Source: Brachyspira hyodysenteriae ATCC 27164
GTDB lineage: Bacteria; Spirochaetota; Brachyspiria; Brachyspirales; Brachyspiraceae
Direction of reading: 5' to 3'
DNA length: 64,000 nucleotides
Assembly: GCF_001676785.2 (NCBI RefSeq)
Contig: NZ_CP015910.2
Span: 868,001 to 932,000, forward strand
The stretch's first letter is position 1; each line of letters starts with the position of its first letter. This document shows, piece by piece, positions 1 through 8,237 of the stretch. Both the position numbers and the translations under genes were made by a program. The notes under the pieces are model-generated. The model saw only the letters and a list, made by a program, of their open reading frames with translations. It had not been told where the DNA came from and did not search any database.

Positions 1-155
1 AGACTTATTGGACGTCTTAAAAAAGTATTACTTTTAAGCATGAAGAATTGTCCTGCTTTGGCATGTTTATAGCTTTCTTTTGATTTTACTCTAATCAGAT
101 ATTTATCATTTGATATTTTTATATTATTTATTATTATGCAATCTTCTAAAAACAT
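1..155 (-). CDS. pyrK: PyrK-like dihydroorotate dehydrogenase electron-transfer subunit, N-terminal fragment
   Basis: Only the first 51 codons lie in the window; the gene runs off the left edge. The translation starts MFLEDCIIINN and contains GQFFMLK followed by LRRPIS, the FAD-binding RxxS-type signature of the PyrK/ferredoxin-reductase family near residue 48. PyrK passes electrons from dihydroorotate dehydrogenase (PyrD) to NAD in pyrimidine synthesis. An AAAGG Shine-Dalgarno sequence lies 8 bases before the ATG at 155. The family call rests on a short N-terminal fragment, so another flavin-dependent electron-transfer subunit is possible. Confidence 0.6.
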   Translation of the reverse strand, partial: MFLEDCIIINNIKISNDKYLIRVKSKESYKHAKAGQFFMLKSNTFLRRPIS

Positions 156-203
156 TTTATGAACCTTTCTTATTATAATAAATATTTTTATTTTTATATA
201 AAA

Positions 204-244
204 AAAGAATACTCCTTCTTATTTAAGAGAAGATAGTATTCTTT
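204..244 (-). terminator. Rho-independent terminator of the iron-sulfur protein gene
   Basis: Perfect 10-base arms AAAGAATACT (204-213) and AGTATTCTTT (235-244) with an inner CTTCT/AGAAG stem. On the minus strand the hairpin is followed by a run of seven T. It lies just downstream of the gene ending at 337. Confidence 0.75.
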
Positions 245-336
245 GAATTTTTTATTATAATTTTAATATAAATATATGCTTCATATAAAATTACTATATC
301 ATATATTTATAAAAATTCAAGATGTGAAAAAAATCA

Positions 337-1152
337 TTAAATTATATGGCCATCTATTGAAATTATATATTCCTTAATTATTATGTTCTTATTAGCAATT
401 TCAAGTGCTTTCTGAACTATCATTTCAACTCCTCCGCAGCAAGGAACTTCCATTCTTACTATGGATATAGATTTAATATTTTTGTTTGTAAATATGTTAA
501 CTAGTTTTTCTATATAACTGTCTATATCAGTATCTAATTTTGGGCAGAACATCAAAAGAGTTTTATTTTTCAAAAATCTAGAATGAAAATTCGGATAAGA
601 AAAAGGCACACAGTCAGCAGCTATAAGTAAGTCGGCATTATCTAAATAATTAGCATTAGGATTCATTAATTTTAATTGTATAGGCCAATTTCTTAATTCT
701 GAATTCATTTGTATATTGTTATTATTATTTTCTCCTCTGAATTGATTTCTCATATCTTTTTGCATGCTTCCTGGACATCCGCATTGTTTATTTTCTTCCA
801 TATTAGGAACCTCCATATTATGATCTTTTAAATATTTTACAGCTTCATTAAAGAGCTTATCTTCTCCATGATCTCTTAAATGTTCAAGATGTGCTTTTAT
901 AACATTTGCACCGCCTTTTACAATATTTTCCATTACTTTACTTTCATCATATTCTTCAGCTTCTCTTTCTTCTATCTCCATAGCATTTTCAGGACAAGCC
1001 TTTATACAAGCACCAAGCCCATCGCAGAATAAATCGCTTATAAGTCTTGCCTTTCCGTCTATTACCTGCAAAGCTCCTTCTGGGCAATCTGGTATGCATA
1101 TTCCGCAGCCTGTGCATTTATCTTCATCAATTTTTATTATTCTTCTTTTCAT
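337..1152 (-). CDS. 4Fe-4S ferredoxin-type iron-sulfur binding protein
   Basis: A 271-residue cytoplasmic protein. Residues about 5-60 hold two ferredoxin motifs: CTGCGICIPDCP and, in the second, CDGLGACIKACP. The middle carries CGCPGS, and the C-terminal half has CVPFSYPNFH and a PCCGG cysteine pair. This arrangement is typical of a family of stand-alone 4Fe-4S proteins in anaerobes, probably electron carriers whose partner is unknown. An AAAGGA ribosome site precedes the ATG. It is transcribed divergently from the Bat operon across a 216-base gap that contains the palindrome TTGCTAAAGCAA. The function beyond electron transfer cannot be told from sequence. Confidence 0.8.
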   Translation of the reverse strand: MKRRIIKIDEDKCTGCGICIPDCPEGALQVIDGKARLISDLFCDGLGACIKACPENAMEIEEREAEEYDESKVMENIVKGGANVIKAHLEHLRDHGEDKLFNEAVKYLKDHNMEVPNMEENKQCGCPGSMQKDMRNQFRGENNNNNIQMNSELRNWPIQLKLMNPNANYLDNADLLIAADCVPFSYPNFHSRFLKNKTLLMFCPKLDTDIDSYIEKLVNIFTNKNIKSISIVRMEVPCCGGVEMIVQKALEIANKNIIIKEYIISIDGHII

Positions 1153-1308
1153 TTATAAAATCCTTTATTATCTTCTAGTATCTTATGAAAAGAATGATAG
1201 AATATTTATATATAAAATTCTATTGCTAAAGCAACATTAATTGAAAATTGAAATATTGTTTTTAATATATTTTAAATATAATGGTTATTATTATGAAAGA
1301 TTAGCGTA

Positions 1309-1338
1309 TTGATATTATACCAAATATAGGTATAATAT
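1309..1338 (+). promoter_or_regulatory. Promoter of the Bat operon overlapped by a perfect inverted repeat
   Basis: A -35 box TTGATA (1309-1314), a 16-base spacer and a consensus -10 TATAAT (1331-1336) precede the VWA gene at 1369. A perfect inverted repeat, ATATTATACC (1312-1321) and GGTATAATAT (1329-1338) with a 7-base spacer, covers the -35 to -10 interval, as an operator would. No regulator gene is adjacent. Confidence 0.6.
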
Positions 1339-1368
1339 TAATAATATTTTATTTTAAATGGAAATGAT

Positions 1369-2412
1369 ATGTTTTTTGGAGATTTTAAATTTATTGTTTT
1401 ATATATATTTCTTCCTGTACTGATAATTTTATTTATTATGTCTAGAAGAAAAGTGCATAAAGTTTTATCAATATTTACTAAAAACTTGAATTTTCAAAAT
1501 GATAAAAATTATAAAAGAATATCAAATTTGAGAATATTTTCTATTATATTTATGATACTTGCATCTGCAAGCTTGGTATTTGCTTTGATGCAGCCTAAAT
1601 GGGGAATAATAGAGCAGAAAATTAAAACAGATAATTATATGGTAACGATCGCATTAGACTTATCAAGATCAATGGATGCTGACGATGTATGGCCTTCAAG
1701 ACTTGAAAGGGCAAAATTAGAAATAGAAAAATTTGTTAAAAAAACCGATAATTTATCTGTAGCATTGGTAGGTTTTGCAGGAACTAGTTTTATAGCTTCT
1801 CCTTTTACTCAGGATATGGAAACATTTACTTATATACTTGATAATTTGACAACTAAATCAGTTACTTTACAAGGTACTAGAATAGCAGATGCTTTAGTTA
1901 CAGCTAAGAATACTTTTAATGTTGATGCTGTAAGTAAAAAATCTATTATATTAATAACTGACGGTGAAGATCATGGCGGTTATTTTGATGATATATTAAA
2001 GCAATTAAATGAAATGAATGTCAGTGTATATACTGTTGGAGTTGGAACTGAGGTAGGGGCTACTATAAGTACAGATTTAGGAGTTAGAGAAAAATCAGTT
2101 GTTTCAAAAAGAGATGATAATACATTAAAATTAATAGCTGATTCTACTCATGGAAAAAGCTATATTGCAGAAAATGTTTCACTTGAAAGTATATTTGATG
2201 ATATGAAGCAGAGTATGGATAGTGTTTCAGCTGTTAGAAATAATAGAAGCTATAAAGAAAGATTTCAAATATTTTTGGCTATTTCTGCAGGTTTGATATT
2301 TTTGGCAAGTATATTTAATATTTTAACTCAAATAAAGGTGAGAGAAACAATTAAAGAAAAAATAATAAGAGAGAAAATACTTAATAGAAAGTCTGAAGTT
2401 AGGAATTATTAA
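1369..2412 (+). CDS. batA: BatA-like VWA-domain membrane protein
   Basis: 347 residues. Two N-terminal membrane segments (about 7-25 and 55-75) precede a von Willebrand factor A domain with the MIDAS motif DLSRS near residue 98 and a later TDGEDHG loop; a third membrane helix lies near 300-320. This is the layout of BatA/BatB, inner-membrane proteins of the Bat (aerotolerance/stress) system, which present the VWA domain to the periplasm. It is the first gene of a four-gene operon, 8 bases before the TPR gene. Only one VWA gene is present where many operons have both batA and batB, so it may cover both roles. Confidence 0.8.
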   Translation: MFFGDFKFIVLYIFLPVLIILFIMSRRKVHKVLSIFTKNLNFQNDKNYKRISNLRIFSIIFMILASASLVFALMQPKWGIIEQKIKTDNYMVTIALDLSRSMDADDVWPSRLERAKLEIEKFVKKTDNLSVALVGFAGTSFIASPFTQDMETFTYILDNLTTKSVTLQGTRIADALVTAKNTFNVDAVSKKSIILITDGEDHGGYFDDILKQLNEMNVSVYTVGVGTEVGATISTDLGVREKSVVSKRDDNTLKLIADSTHGKSYIAENVSLESIFDDMKQSMDSVSAVRNNRSYKERFQIFLAISAGLIFLASIFNILTQIKVRETIKEKIIREKILNRKSEVRNY

Positions 2413-2420
2413 GAGGTATT

Positions 2421-3326
2421 ATGAAAATGAAAAAAATCAGTTTATTGATTATAATATTTTTATTGAGCTTTATTTCAAATATATATGCTTTTTCATTCAA
2501 TGAGTTTACAGCAAAACTAGATGTTGACAGAGCAAACAGACTTATGAAGAAAGGCGATTATGACGGAGCTGTAAGTTTATATGAAAAGGCTTTAAGTAAA
2601 GTACCTAATTCCCCTGAAATATTTTATAATATGGGTACTACTATGTCATCTATAGGCGATATGAACAGTGCTGTACAATTATTTGATATGGCTAAAAAAA
2701 GCTTTACAGATAATACAAGTAAAGAAATGAAAAGCTCAGTACATTATAATGCAGGACTTAGTAGAATTGAAATGGAAGATTATCAGGGTGCTATAAATGA
2801 ATTAGTTGAATCTCTTGTTAATACTCCAGATGACAGCAATTCAAAAATGGCATTAGAATATGCACAGAAAAAATTAGAAGAACAAAAACAGAATAATAAT
2901 GCAGGTCCTAGTATGCAGCAGAATCAAGATCAAAATCAGCAAGGACAAAGCGATAATAATAACAGCGGTTCTGGAAATAATGATCAAAATAATCAAGATA
3001 ATCAGAATAATGATAATCAGGATAATCAAAATAATCAAAACGATCAAAATCAAGATAATCAAAATAATCAGAACAATCAAAACGATCAGAATAATAATAA
3101 TCAAGATAATCAAAATAATGATGGAAATAATGATAATCAGAATAACAATGGCGGAGACAATAATCAGGATAACCAAAATAATAATGGCGGAGATAATAAT
3201 CAAAATGACAATCAAGACAGTAAATCAGATATAGATAGATTATTAGAGTCTTTAAGACAGTATAGAAAAGATAAAGATAATGGAGATCAATATTACGGCG
3301 GAGGCAGAATTGATAAGGATTGGTAA
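2421..3326 (+). CDS. batC: BatC-like TPR protein with Asn/Gln/Asp-rich tail
   Basis: 301 residues: a signal peptide (about 1-24, ending near YAF), TPR repeats at about 30-155, then a very low-complexity region (about 155-265) made almost only of N, Q, D and G, and a charged C-terminus (RLLESLRQYRKDKDNG). The TPR part and gene position match BatC, a periplasmic scaffold of the Bat complex. The Asn/Gln tract comes from near-repeats of AAT, CAA, CAG and GAT codons and is a candidate for length variation between strains. The last 17 bases overlap the next gene. The long ORFs in other frames across the tract are artefacts of the repeats. Confidence 0.75.
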   Translation: MKMKKISLLIIIFLLSFISNIYAFSFNEFTAKLDVDRANRLMKKGDYDGAVSLYEKALSKVPNSPEIFYNMGTTMSSIGDMNSAVQLFDMAKKSFTDNTSKEMKSSVHYNAGLSRIEMEDYQGAINELVESLVNTPDDSNSKMALEYAQKKLEEQKQNNNAGPSMQQNQDQNQQGQSDNNNSGSGNNDQNNQDNQNNDNQDNQNNQNDQNQDNQNNQNNQNDQNNNNQDNQNNDGNNDNQNNNGGDNNQDNQNNNGGDNNQNDNQDSKSDIDRLLESLRQYRKDKDNGDQYYGGGRIDKDW

Positions 3327-5013
3327 TACAGCTTTAAAATATATATTGGCAGTATTTTTTATTGCTTGTTCATCTTTATTTTCTCAAACCAGCATCAATA
3401 CAAAAATATCAGATACTAAAGTTGGTGTAGGTGAGGTGTTCACTGTTTCTGTAACTATAGATAATAGTTCAGGAAGAGTTTTAATAGATGATATTCCAGG
3501 TCTTACATTAAGAGGCACATCTCAGTCAATTAATATGATGTATTCTTCAGGAACTTTCAAATCTATAAAAACATATAATTTTACTTATGTTGCAAATAGC
3601 GAAGGTAAATATAAATTTGATCATATAACTGTTAAAATTAATAATAGAACATATGTATCAAATCCTGTAGAGATAGAAGTTGTAAGTGCTCCTACTAGAA
3701 ATGATGATTCTTATACTCCAAGCGGAAACAGATTCAATGACTTTATGAATTATGCTGATGATATATATGTGGACAATAGTATTAACAAAAAAGAAGTATA
3801 TATGTATGAGCCTATATATATAACACAAAAGGCTTATACTCATATTCCTGTTACAGTTCTTGGATTTTCTAAGATACCAGACAGAACGGATTTTATTTCA
3901 TATTCGGATTCTTCAAAGTATAATACTTTCACTGAAATAATAGAAGGAAAAAGAGTAAGCAGTATACCATTAAAAAGAGAAGTTCTTTATCCGGTAAAAA
4001 CGGGTACTAAGGATATATTAACTACTCCTTTTGTATTTGAAAAAGACGGTATGTTTTATGACAGAGTACAATATGGAGAAGAGACTTTCTCTATAAAAGT
4101 GCTTCCTCTTCCTGATAAAAAAGGTTTTGAAAATTTTTCAGGAGGAGTTGGAAATTTTATTTTTACTACAAGAGTAAATAAAACTAATGTTGCTGTGGGA
4201 GAAGAGCTTCTAATTACAATGGAAGTTTCCGGCGAAGGTAATACTTCTATAATAACAATGCCTAATATTAATGATAATATTACGAATTATTTTTCTGTTT
4301 ATCAGCCTAAAATATATGAGACTAATTGGTTTGATGATAATAAAATGCTTGGAAGAAAAGTAAAAGAATATATTTTAGTAGCTAAAAATGAAGGTGCTTC
4401 TTCTATTGCTAGTATTAATTTCTGTTATTTTTCTCCTAATGATAAAACTTATACTAATATACATTCTAATCCTATAAGCTTAACAATATCAGGAAGTAAA
4501 ATTAATAATAATTCTTTTGTTAATAATGACGGTGAAGAAATAAATACTATAGCTATAAGAAATACATATCTTAAAGAAGATAAAAATTTCAAAGTATTAA
4601 GTATTAATATAATTTATATTTATATATTAATATTGATAATTGCTTCTTTGATTATTTATAATGCTAAAAGATTTAGTAATATAAAATTTTCATTTGCTAA
4701 AAAAGATAATAAAGATAATAGTATGGATGATATTTTAAATTATTATAATTCTAATAACAGAAAAGAGTATTGTAAATCTGTAGAAAATCTTTTACTTACT
4801 GCTGTAAAAAATAAATTTAATATACAAGATGATAATGTTTTGTATGATAAATTAAGAGATTATATTGATTATGAAAAAGCTAATGAGATAAAAAATATAA
4901 TTGATAAATGTAATTTTGAATTGTATTCAGGTAAATCATCAGGAAATGAAGATTATCATACAAAATCTATAGAATTAGTAAAATATATAAAAGAATTAAA
5001 AATTAAAAAGTAA
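3310..5013 (+). CDS. batD: BatD-like protein (oxygen-tolerance family)
   Basis: About 567 residues. A TTG start at 3310 is preferred over the upstream ATG at 3280: GGAGG (3300-3304) stands 5 bases before TTG, and the protein then opens with a clean signal peptide (MIRIGNTALKYILAVFFIAC, cleaved near LFSQ). A large beta-rich periplasmic region follows. One membrane helix lies about residues 432-448, with a cytoplasmic tail of about 110 residues. This is the BatD layout: a membrane-anchored periplasmic partner of the VWA proteins. It overlaps the TPR gene by 17 bases, which suggests translational coupling. Confidence 0.75.
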   Translation: MIRIGNTALKYILAVFFIACSSLFSQTSINTKISDTKVGVGEVFTVSVTIDNSSGRVLIDDIPGLTLRGTSQSINMMYSSGTFKSIKTYNFTYVANSEGKYKFDHITVKINNRTYVSNPVEIEVVSAPTRNDDSYTPSGNRFNDFMNYADDIYVDNSINKKEVYMYEPIYITQKAYTHIPVTVLGFSKIPDRTDFISYSDSSKYNTFTEIIEGKRVSSIPLKREVLYPVKTGTKDILTTPFVFEKDGMFYDRVQYGEETFSIKVLPLPDKKGFENFSGGVGNFIFTTRVNKTNVAVGEELLITMEVSGEGNTSIITMPNINDNITNYFSVYQPKIYETNWFDDNKMLGRKVKEYILVAKNEGASSIASINFCYFSPNDKTYTNIHSNPISLTISGSKINNNSFVNNDGEEINTIAIRNTYLKEDKNFKVLSINIIYIYILILIIASLIIYNAKRFSNIKFSFAKKDNKDNSMDDILNYYNSNNRKEYCKSVENLLLTAVKNKFNIQDDNVLYDKLRDYIDYEKANEIKNIIDKCNFELYSGKSSGNEDYHTKSIELVKYIKELKIKK

Positions 5014-5039
5014 TTTTATATGATAGGTTATATATTTAT

Positions 5040-5711
5040 ATGAAAAAATTAATTATAGTATTACTTTTGTTTCAATCATATTATTTATGCAGTGCAGCTG
5101 ATTTGGATAAATTAAATAATTTATTTGAATCTGCTAATAAACTTTATAATGACGGCAAATATTTAGAGGCTAATTATTTGTATAAAGATATTGCAGCATC
5201 TAATTTTGTTTCAAAAGATTTGTATTATAATTTAGCTTCATCTTATGCGGCTATTGGAAGCAATGGATATGCAGTTCTTTATTATGAAAAGGCTTTGAAT
5301 ATATCTCCTTTTGATAAGGAAACAAAAGTGATGATAAATTCATTAACAGGCAATAATGATTATGATTCACAGCTTATAATTATAATGTATGGATTTTTAA
5401 TGCTGTTTTTAATCTCTTTTACTTTAATGATAATAATGTTTATAAAGAGTAAAAAAATAAATAAATTTTTATTAATGCTTTCGATAGTTCTTTTAATACC
5501 TACTGCAATATTAAATAATAATATAAATTCTGATTATGTAATAACAATAGATAATGCCAATCTATACAGCGGAAGCAGTACAAAGTCATCTATAGTTTCA
5601 CAAATATCTGAAGGCGAGAAATTGAAAGTACTTGAAGAATATACTAATTGGTATTATGTTAAAGGTAATTTCAAAGGCTGGATAAGTAAAAGTTCTGCTG
5701 AAAAAATATAA
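5040..5711 (+). CDS. batE: BatE-like TPR and SH3b-domain membrane protein
   Basis: 223 residues: a signal peptide (about 1-19), TPR repeats around 25-95, two membrane helices (about 115-133 and 140-157) and a C-terminal bacterial SH3-like domain (about 165-221, with NANLYSG, GEKLKVLEE and GWI). TPR plus SH3b is typical of BatE, the last gene of Bat operons. It lies 26 bases after batD. No terminator hairpin is obvious directly after the stop; the GC-rich islands follow. SH3b domains often bind peptides or peptidoglycan, but the ligand here is unknown. Confidence 0.75.
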   Translation: MKKLIIVLLLFQSYYLCSAADLDKLNNLFESANKLYNDGKYLEANYLYKDIAASNFVSKDLYYNLASSYAAIGSNGYAVLYYEKALNISPFDKETKVMINSLTGNNDYDSQLIIIMYGFLMLFLISFTLMIIMFIKSKKINKFLLMLSIVLLIPTAILNNNINSDYVITIDNANLYSGSSTKSSIVSQISEGEKLKVLEEYTNWYYVKGNFKGWISKSSAEKI

Positions 5712-5752
5712 TATATTAAAAATATTTAAGTTTTTTTATTTTATTCAAGTTT

Positions 5753-6094
5753 TTCCCGCCGCACACCTACCTAAAGGTACTCCCTTCGGTCGCAGGTGGG
5801 CTTCCCAAAGTTGATGCCATCACCCCGCAGGTGGACTTCGTCGGCACGCTTCGCGAAAGTGTAAGTATAAAATTAGTACTAAATCATACTAAAATAGTCT
5901 TATATGTAAAATAATTTATTACATTTAAGTTCAAATATAGCCTTTCTCCTGCCGACACCATAGGTGGACAGCGAGGCGGGCTGTGCCTGCTTCTCGCCGA
6001 AGGCGGGCTGTGCCTTATACCAATACCGAAAGGTACCTACTCTGTAAAAGAACTGGGGTATGGTACGACTGTGTGCTTCGCAGCAAAGCCCCAG
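5753..6094. other. Two GC-rich non-coding islands
   Basis: The 523-base gap 5712-6234 holds two blocks (about 5753-5863 and 5940-6094) much richer in G+C than anything around them, split by AT-rich sequence. They contain small hairpins (CTTCGCGAAAG), a direct repeat GGCGGGCTGTGCC, AAAGGTAC in both blocks, and in the second block a hairpin closed by CTGGGG (6053-6058) and CCCCAG (6089-6094). No convincing ORF or Shine-Dalgarno sequence is present; the 68-codon minus-strand ORF here looks accidental. Candidates are a structured RNA or a dispersed intergenic repeat. Confidence 0.45.
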
Positions 6095-6122
6095 ATATAA
6101 AAACAAAAATATAAATTTATTT

Positions 6123-6152
6123 TTGACAAAATATAGTTGTTTAAGTCATATA
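6123..6152 (+). promoter_or_regulatory. Probable promoter of mnmA-like gene
   Basis: A perfect -35 TTGACA (6123-6128) is followed after 18 bases by CATATA (6147-6152). The leader to the ATG at 6235 would be about 75 bases. The -10 is weak, so the exact box is uncertain. Confidence 0.45.
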
Positions 6153-6234
6153 AAAAATTTAAAATGTTTTCTTATTTGTAATTTTTATTAAATTAAATAT
6201 TATAATATTATATAAAGAATAAAAGGAGAGTAGT

Positions 6235-7293
6235 ATGGCAAAAATAGCGGTTGGAATGAGTGCAGGAGTTGATTCTACTACTACAGCAAAACTTTTAAAA
6301 GAGCAAGGTAATGATGTATTCGGTGTTACTATGCTTTTATGGAATGGAGATGAAAGAGCACCTTTAAGCGGTTCATGTTATAGCCCTTATCAGAAAAATA
6401 TTGTAGAGGAATGCGAAAAATATGCAAAGGCAATAGGTATAGATTATTATGCATTCGATATAAGCGAGATGTTTCAGAAAAAAGTTATAGATTATGTTAC
6501 TGAATCTTATAAAAAAGGATTCACTCCAAACCCTTGTATAATGTGTAATAGTCAGATTAAATTTATGGCTTTATTTGAGGCTATAGAGAAACAAGGTTTA
6601 GAATTTGATAAATTTGCTACAGGACATTATGCTGGTGTAAAATACGATGAAAAAACTAAAAGATATCTTCTCTTAAGAGGGAAAAATTTAATAAAAGATC
6701 AGTCATATTTTTTGTATAGACTCACTCAAGATCAATTATCTAAAATAATGTTTCCAATGCATGAAAATACAAAAGAAGATACAAGAAACATTGCAAGAGA
6801 ATATAATTTAGATGTTGCAGAAAAGAGTGAGAGTCAGGATTTTTTTGCAGGCGAGTATCATAGATTATTTGATGAAGATAAAGAAGGCAGCATAATAAAT
6901 ATAGATACTAATGAAATATTAGGGCATCATAAAGGAATATGGCATTATACAGTAGGGCAGAGAAAAGGTTTGGGTATAGCTTATAAAGAACCTTTATTTA
7001 TAGTAGCATTAGACAGTGAGACTAATACTGTTTATGTTGGAAATAAAAATCATACATTTGTTAATGAAGTAAAAATATATGATGTTAATTGGATAGCAGA
7101 ACCTAAGCAAAAAGAATTTGAAGCATTAGTAAAAACTAGAAGTGCACATAAAGGTACTATGGCTGCTGTTATTCCTATAGATGAAAATACTATTAATATA
7201 AAATTTCATGAACCTACAGGTATTATAGCTAAAGGACAATCATGTGTATGTTATGATAATGATATAACTTTATGCGGAGGCATTGTTTATTGA
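6235..7293 (+). CDS. mnmA: MnmA-like tRNA 2-thiouridine synthase, variant lacking the second catalytic Cys
   Basis: 352 residues, a usual length for MnmA, which thiolates U34 of Lys, Glu and Gln tRNAs. Visible are the ATP-pyrophosphatase loop (MSAGVDST, normally SGGVDS), FTPNPCIMCNSQIKF with the first catalytic cysteine, ATGHYA, and GQRKGLGI. The usual second cysteine in SxxICF is absent: the aligned stretch reads SESQDFFAGE. Extra cysteines occur in GSCYSP and as a CxxC in NPCIMC, so an iron-sulfur variant of the thiolase is conceivable. AAAAGGAGAG precedes the ATG. Canonical function is likely but not proven, and a second copy elsewhere is possible. Confidence 0.8.
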   Translation: MAKIAVGMSAGVDSTTTAKLLKEQGNDVFGVTMLLWNGDERAPLSGSCYSPYQKNIVEECEKYAKAIGIDYYAFDISEMFQKKVIDYVTESYKKGFTPNPCIMCNSQIKFMALFEAIEKQGLEFDKFATGHYAGVKYDEKTKRYLLLRGKNLIKDQSYFLYRLTQDQLSKIMFPMHENTKEDTRNIAREYNLDVAEKSESQDFFAGEYHRLFDEDKEGSIINIDTNEILGHHKGIWHYTVGQRKGLGIAYKEPLFIVALDSETNTVYVGNKNHTFVNEVKIYDVNWIAEPKQKEFEALVKTRSAHKGTMAAVIPIDENTINIKFHEPTGIIAKGQSCVCYDNDITLCGGIVY

Positions 7294-7366
7294 TTTACAT
7301 TTATATAAATTGATTGTTTTTATATATAAAAATATAAATATAATATATAATTAAGGAAAATAAAAT

Positions 7367-8179
7367 ATGAATAAATTATATATAATTATTTTTAGCTTTG
7401 TATTGCTAGTATCATGTTCTAATGCTGGTAAAATAAATTGGGAAAGTGATTTTGATGTATCAGTTGAAAAATCAAAATCTGAAAATAAAATAATAATGAT
7501 GGATATATATACGGATTGGTGCGGTGCATGCAAAGAGATGGACAAAACTACTTTTAAAAATAAAACTGTAATTGATAGCAGCACAAATTTTATAGCATTA
7601 AAATTCAATCCTGAAAAAATGTCTAATGGTAAAGATATACTTAAAAAATATAATATATTAGGTTTTCCTACTATGCTTTTTATCAATAGTGATGGATTTA
7701 TTTTAAAAAGAATAGTTGGATATATTGAAAGCGATGAATTAATAAATGAAATGAATGGTATGAAGGAAAGAAATGATAGAGTAAAGGTTATATTCAAAGA
7801 TGATTCTGCTTCATTGGATAAATTAGATATTTATCTTGAGTCAGGTTATGATAATGAGGCTTTGGATATGTATAATAAATTAACATCAGAAAGTAAAATA
7901 CCTGAAGATAAAATGGCTAAATATATGTCAAGCATTGCTCTTTTGCTTTTAGATAACAATAAACTTGAAGAAGGAATGAAATATTTCGATGAGATAATAA
8001 GCAAATATAGTAATTATAATGAAGTTTATATAGCTCATTATTATAAAGCTTTGGATATGATAGTTAATAATGCTCAGACAAATGAGGGTATAAAATATAT
8101 AGAGAATCTTACAAATCAAGTACCAGACGGAATAAAAAATGAATATTTAGATTTTATAGATTATTTTAGTTCTAATTAA
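7367..8179 (+). CDS. Thioredoxin-fold lipoprotein (CGAC active site)
   Basis: 270 residues. An N-terminal lipobox (LLVSC, Cys17) predicts a lipoprotein outside the cytoplasm. Residues about 22-135 form a thioredoxin-like domain of the DsbD C-terminal/SoxW-like type, with DWCGACKEMD as redox motif and GFPTMLF carrying the cis-proline. The C-terminal half is alpha-helical and TPR-like. It probably reduces or exchanges disulfides in envelope proteins. The next gene is a close paralog with a different CxxC (CTWC), 58 bases downstream. AAGGAAAA lies before the ATG. Confidence 0.8.
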   Translation: MNKLYIIIFSFVLLVSCSNAGKINWESDFDVSVEKSKSENKIIMMDIYTDWCGACKEMDKTTFKNKTVIDSSTNFIALKFNPEKMSNGKDILKKYNILGFPTMLFINSDGFILKRIVGYIESDELINEMNGMKERNDRVKVIFKDDSASLDKLDIYLESGYDNEALDMYNKLTSESKIPEDKMAKYMSSIALLLLDNNKLEEGMKYFDEIISKYSNYNEVYIAHYYKALDMIVNNAQTNEGIKYIENLTNQVPDGIKNEYLDFIDYFSSN

Positions 8180-8184
8180 AGATA

Positions 8185-8212
8185 TTGTTTTATTATATAA
8201 ATACTTTATAAT
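8185..8212 (+). promoter_or_regulatory. Probable promoter of the second thioredoxin-fold lipoprotein
   Basis: A -35 TTGTTT (8185-8190), 16-base spacer and -10 TATAAT (8207-8212) lie in the gap between the two paralogs, followed by AAAAAGGAGAAA and the ATG at 8238. The second gene may therefore be expressed separately from the first. Confidence 0.5.
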
Positions 8213-8237
8213 AGTATAATTAAAAAAGGAGAAAACT

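Noticed and set aside
2874-3234. Ile/Val-rich ORFs on both strands inside the batC-like gene
   Set aside because: They are alternative frames of the AAT/CAA/GAT codon repeats and would give nonsensical all-Ile proteins.
3280-3309. ATG start of the BatD-like gene
   Set aside because: The TTG at 3310 has a well-spaced GGAGG and a better signal peptide.
5900-6106. 68-codon minus-strand ORF in the GC-rich island
   Set aside because: No Shine-Dalgarno sequence, composition unlike neighbouring genes, and it crosses the repeat and hairpin structures.
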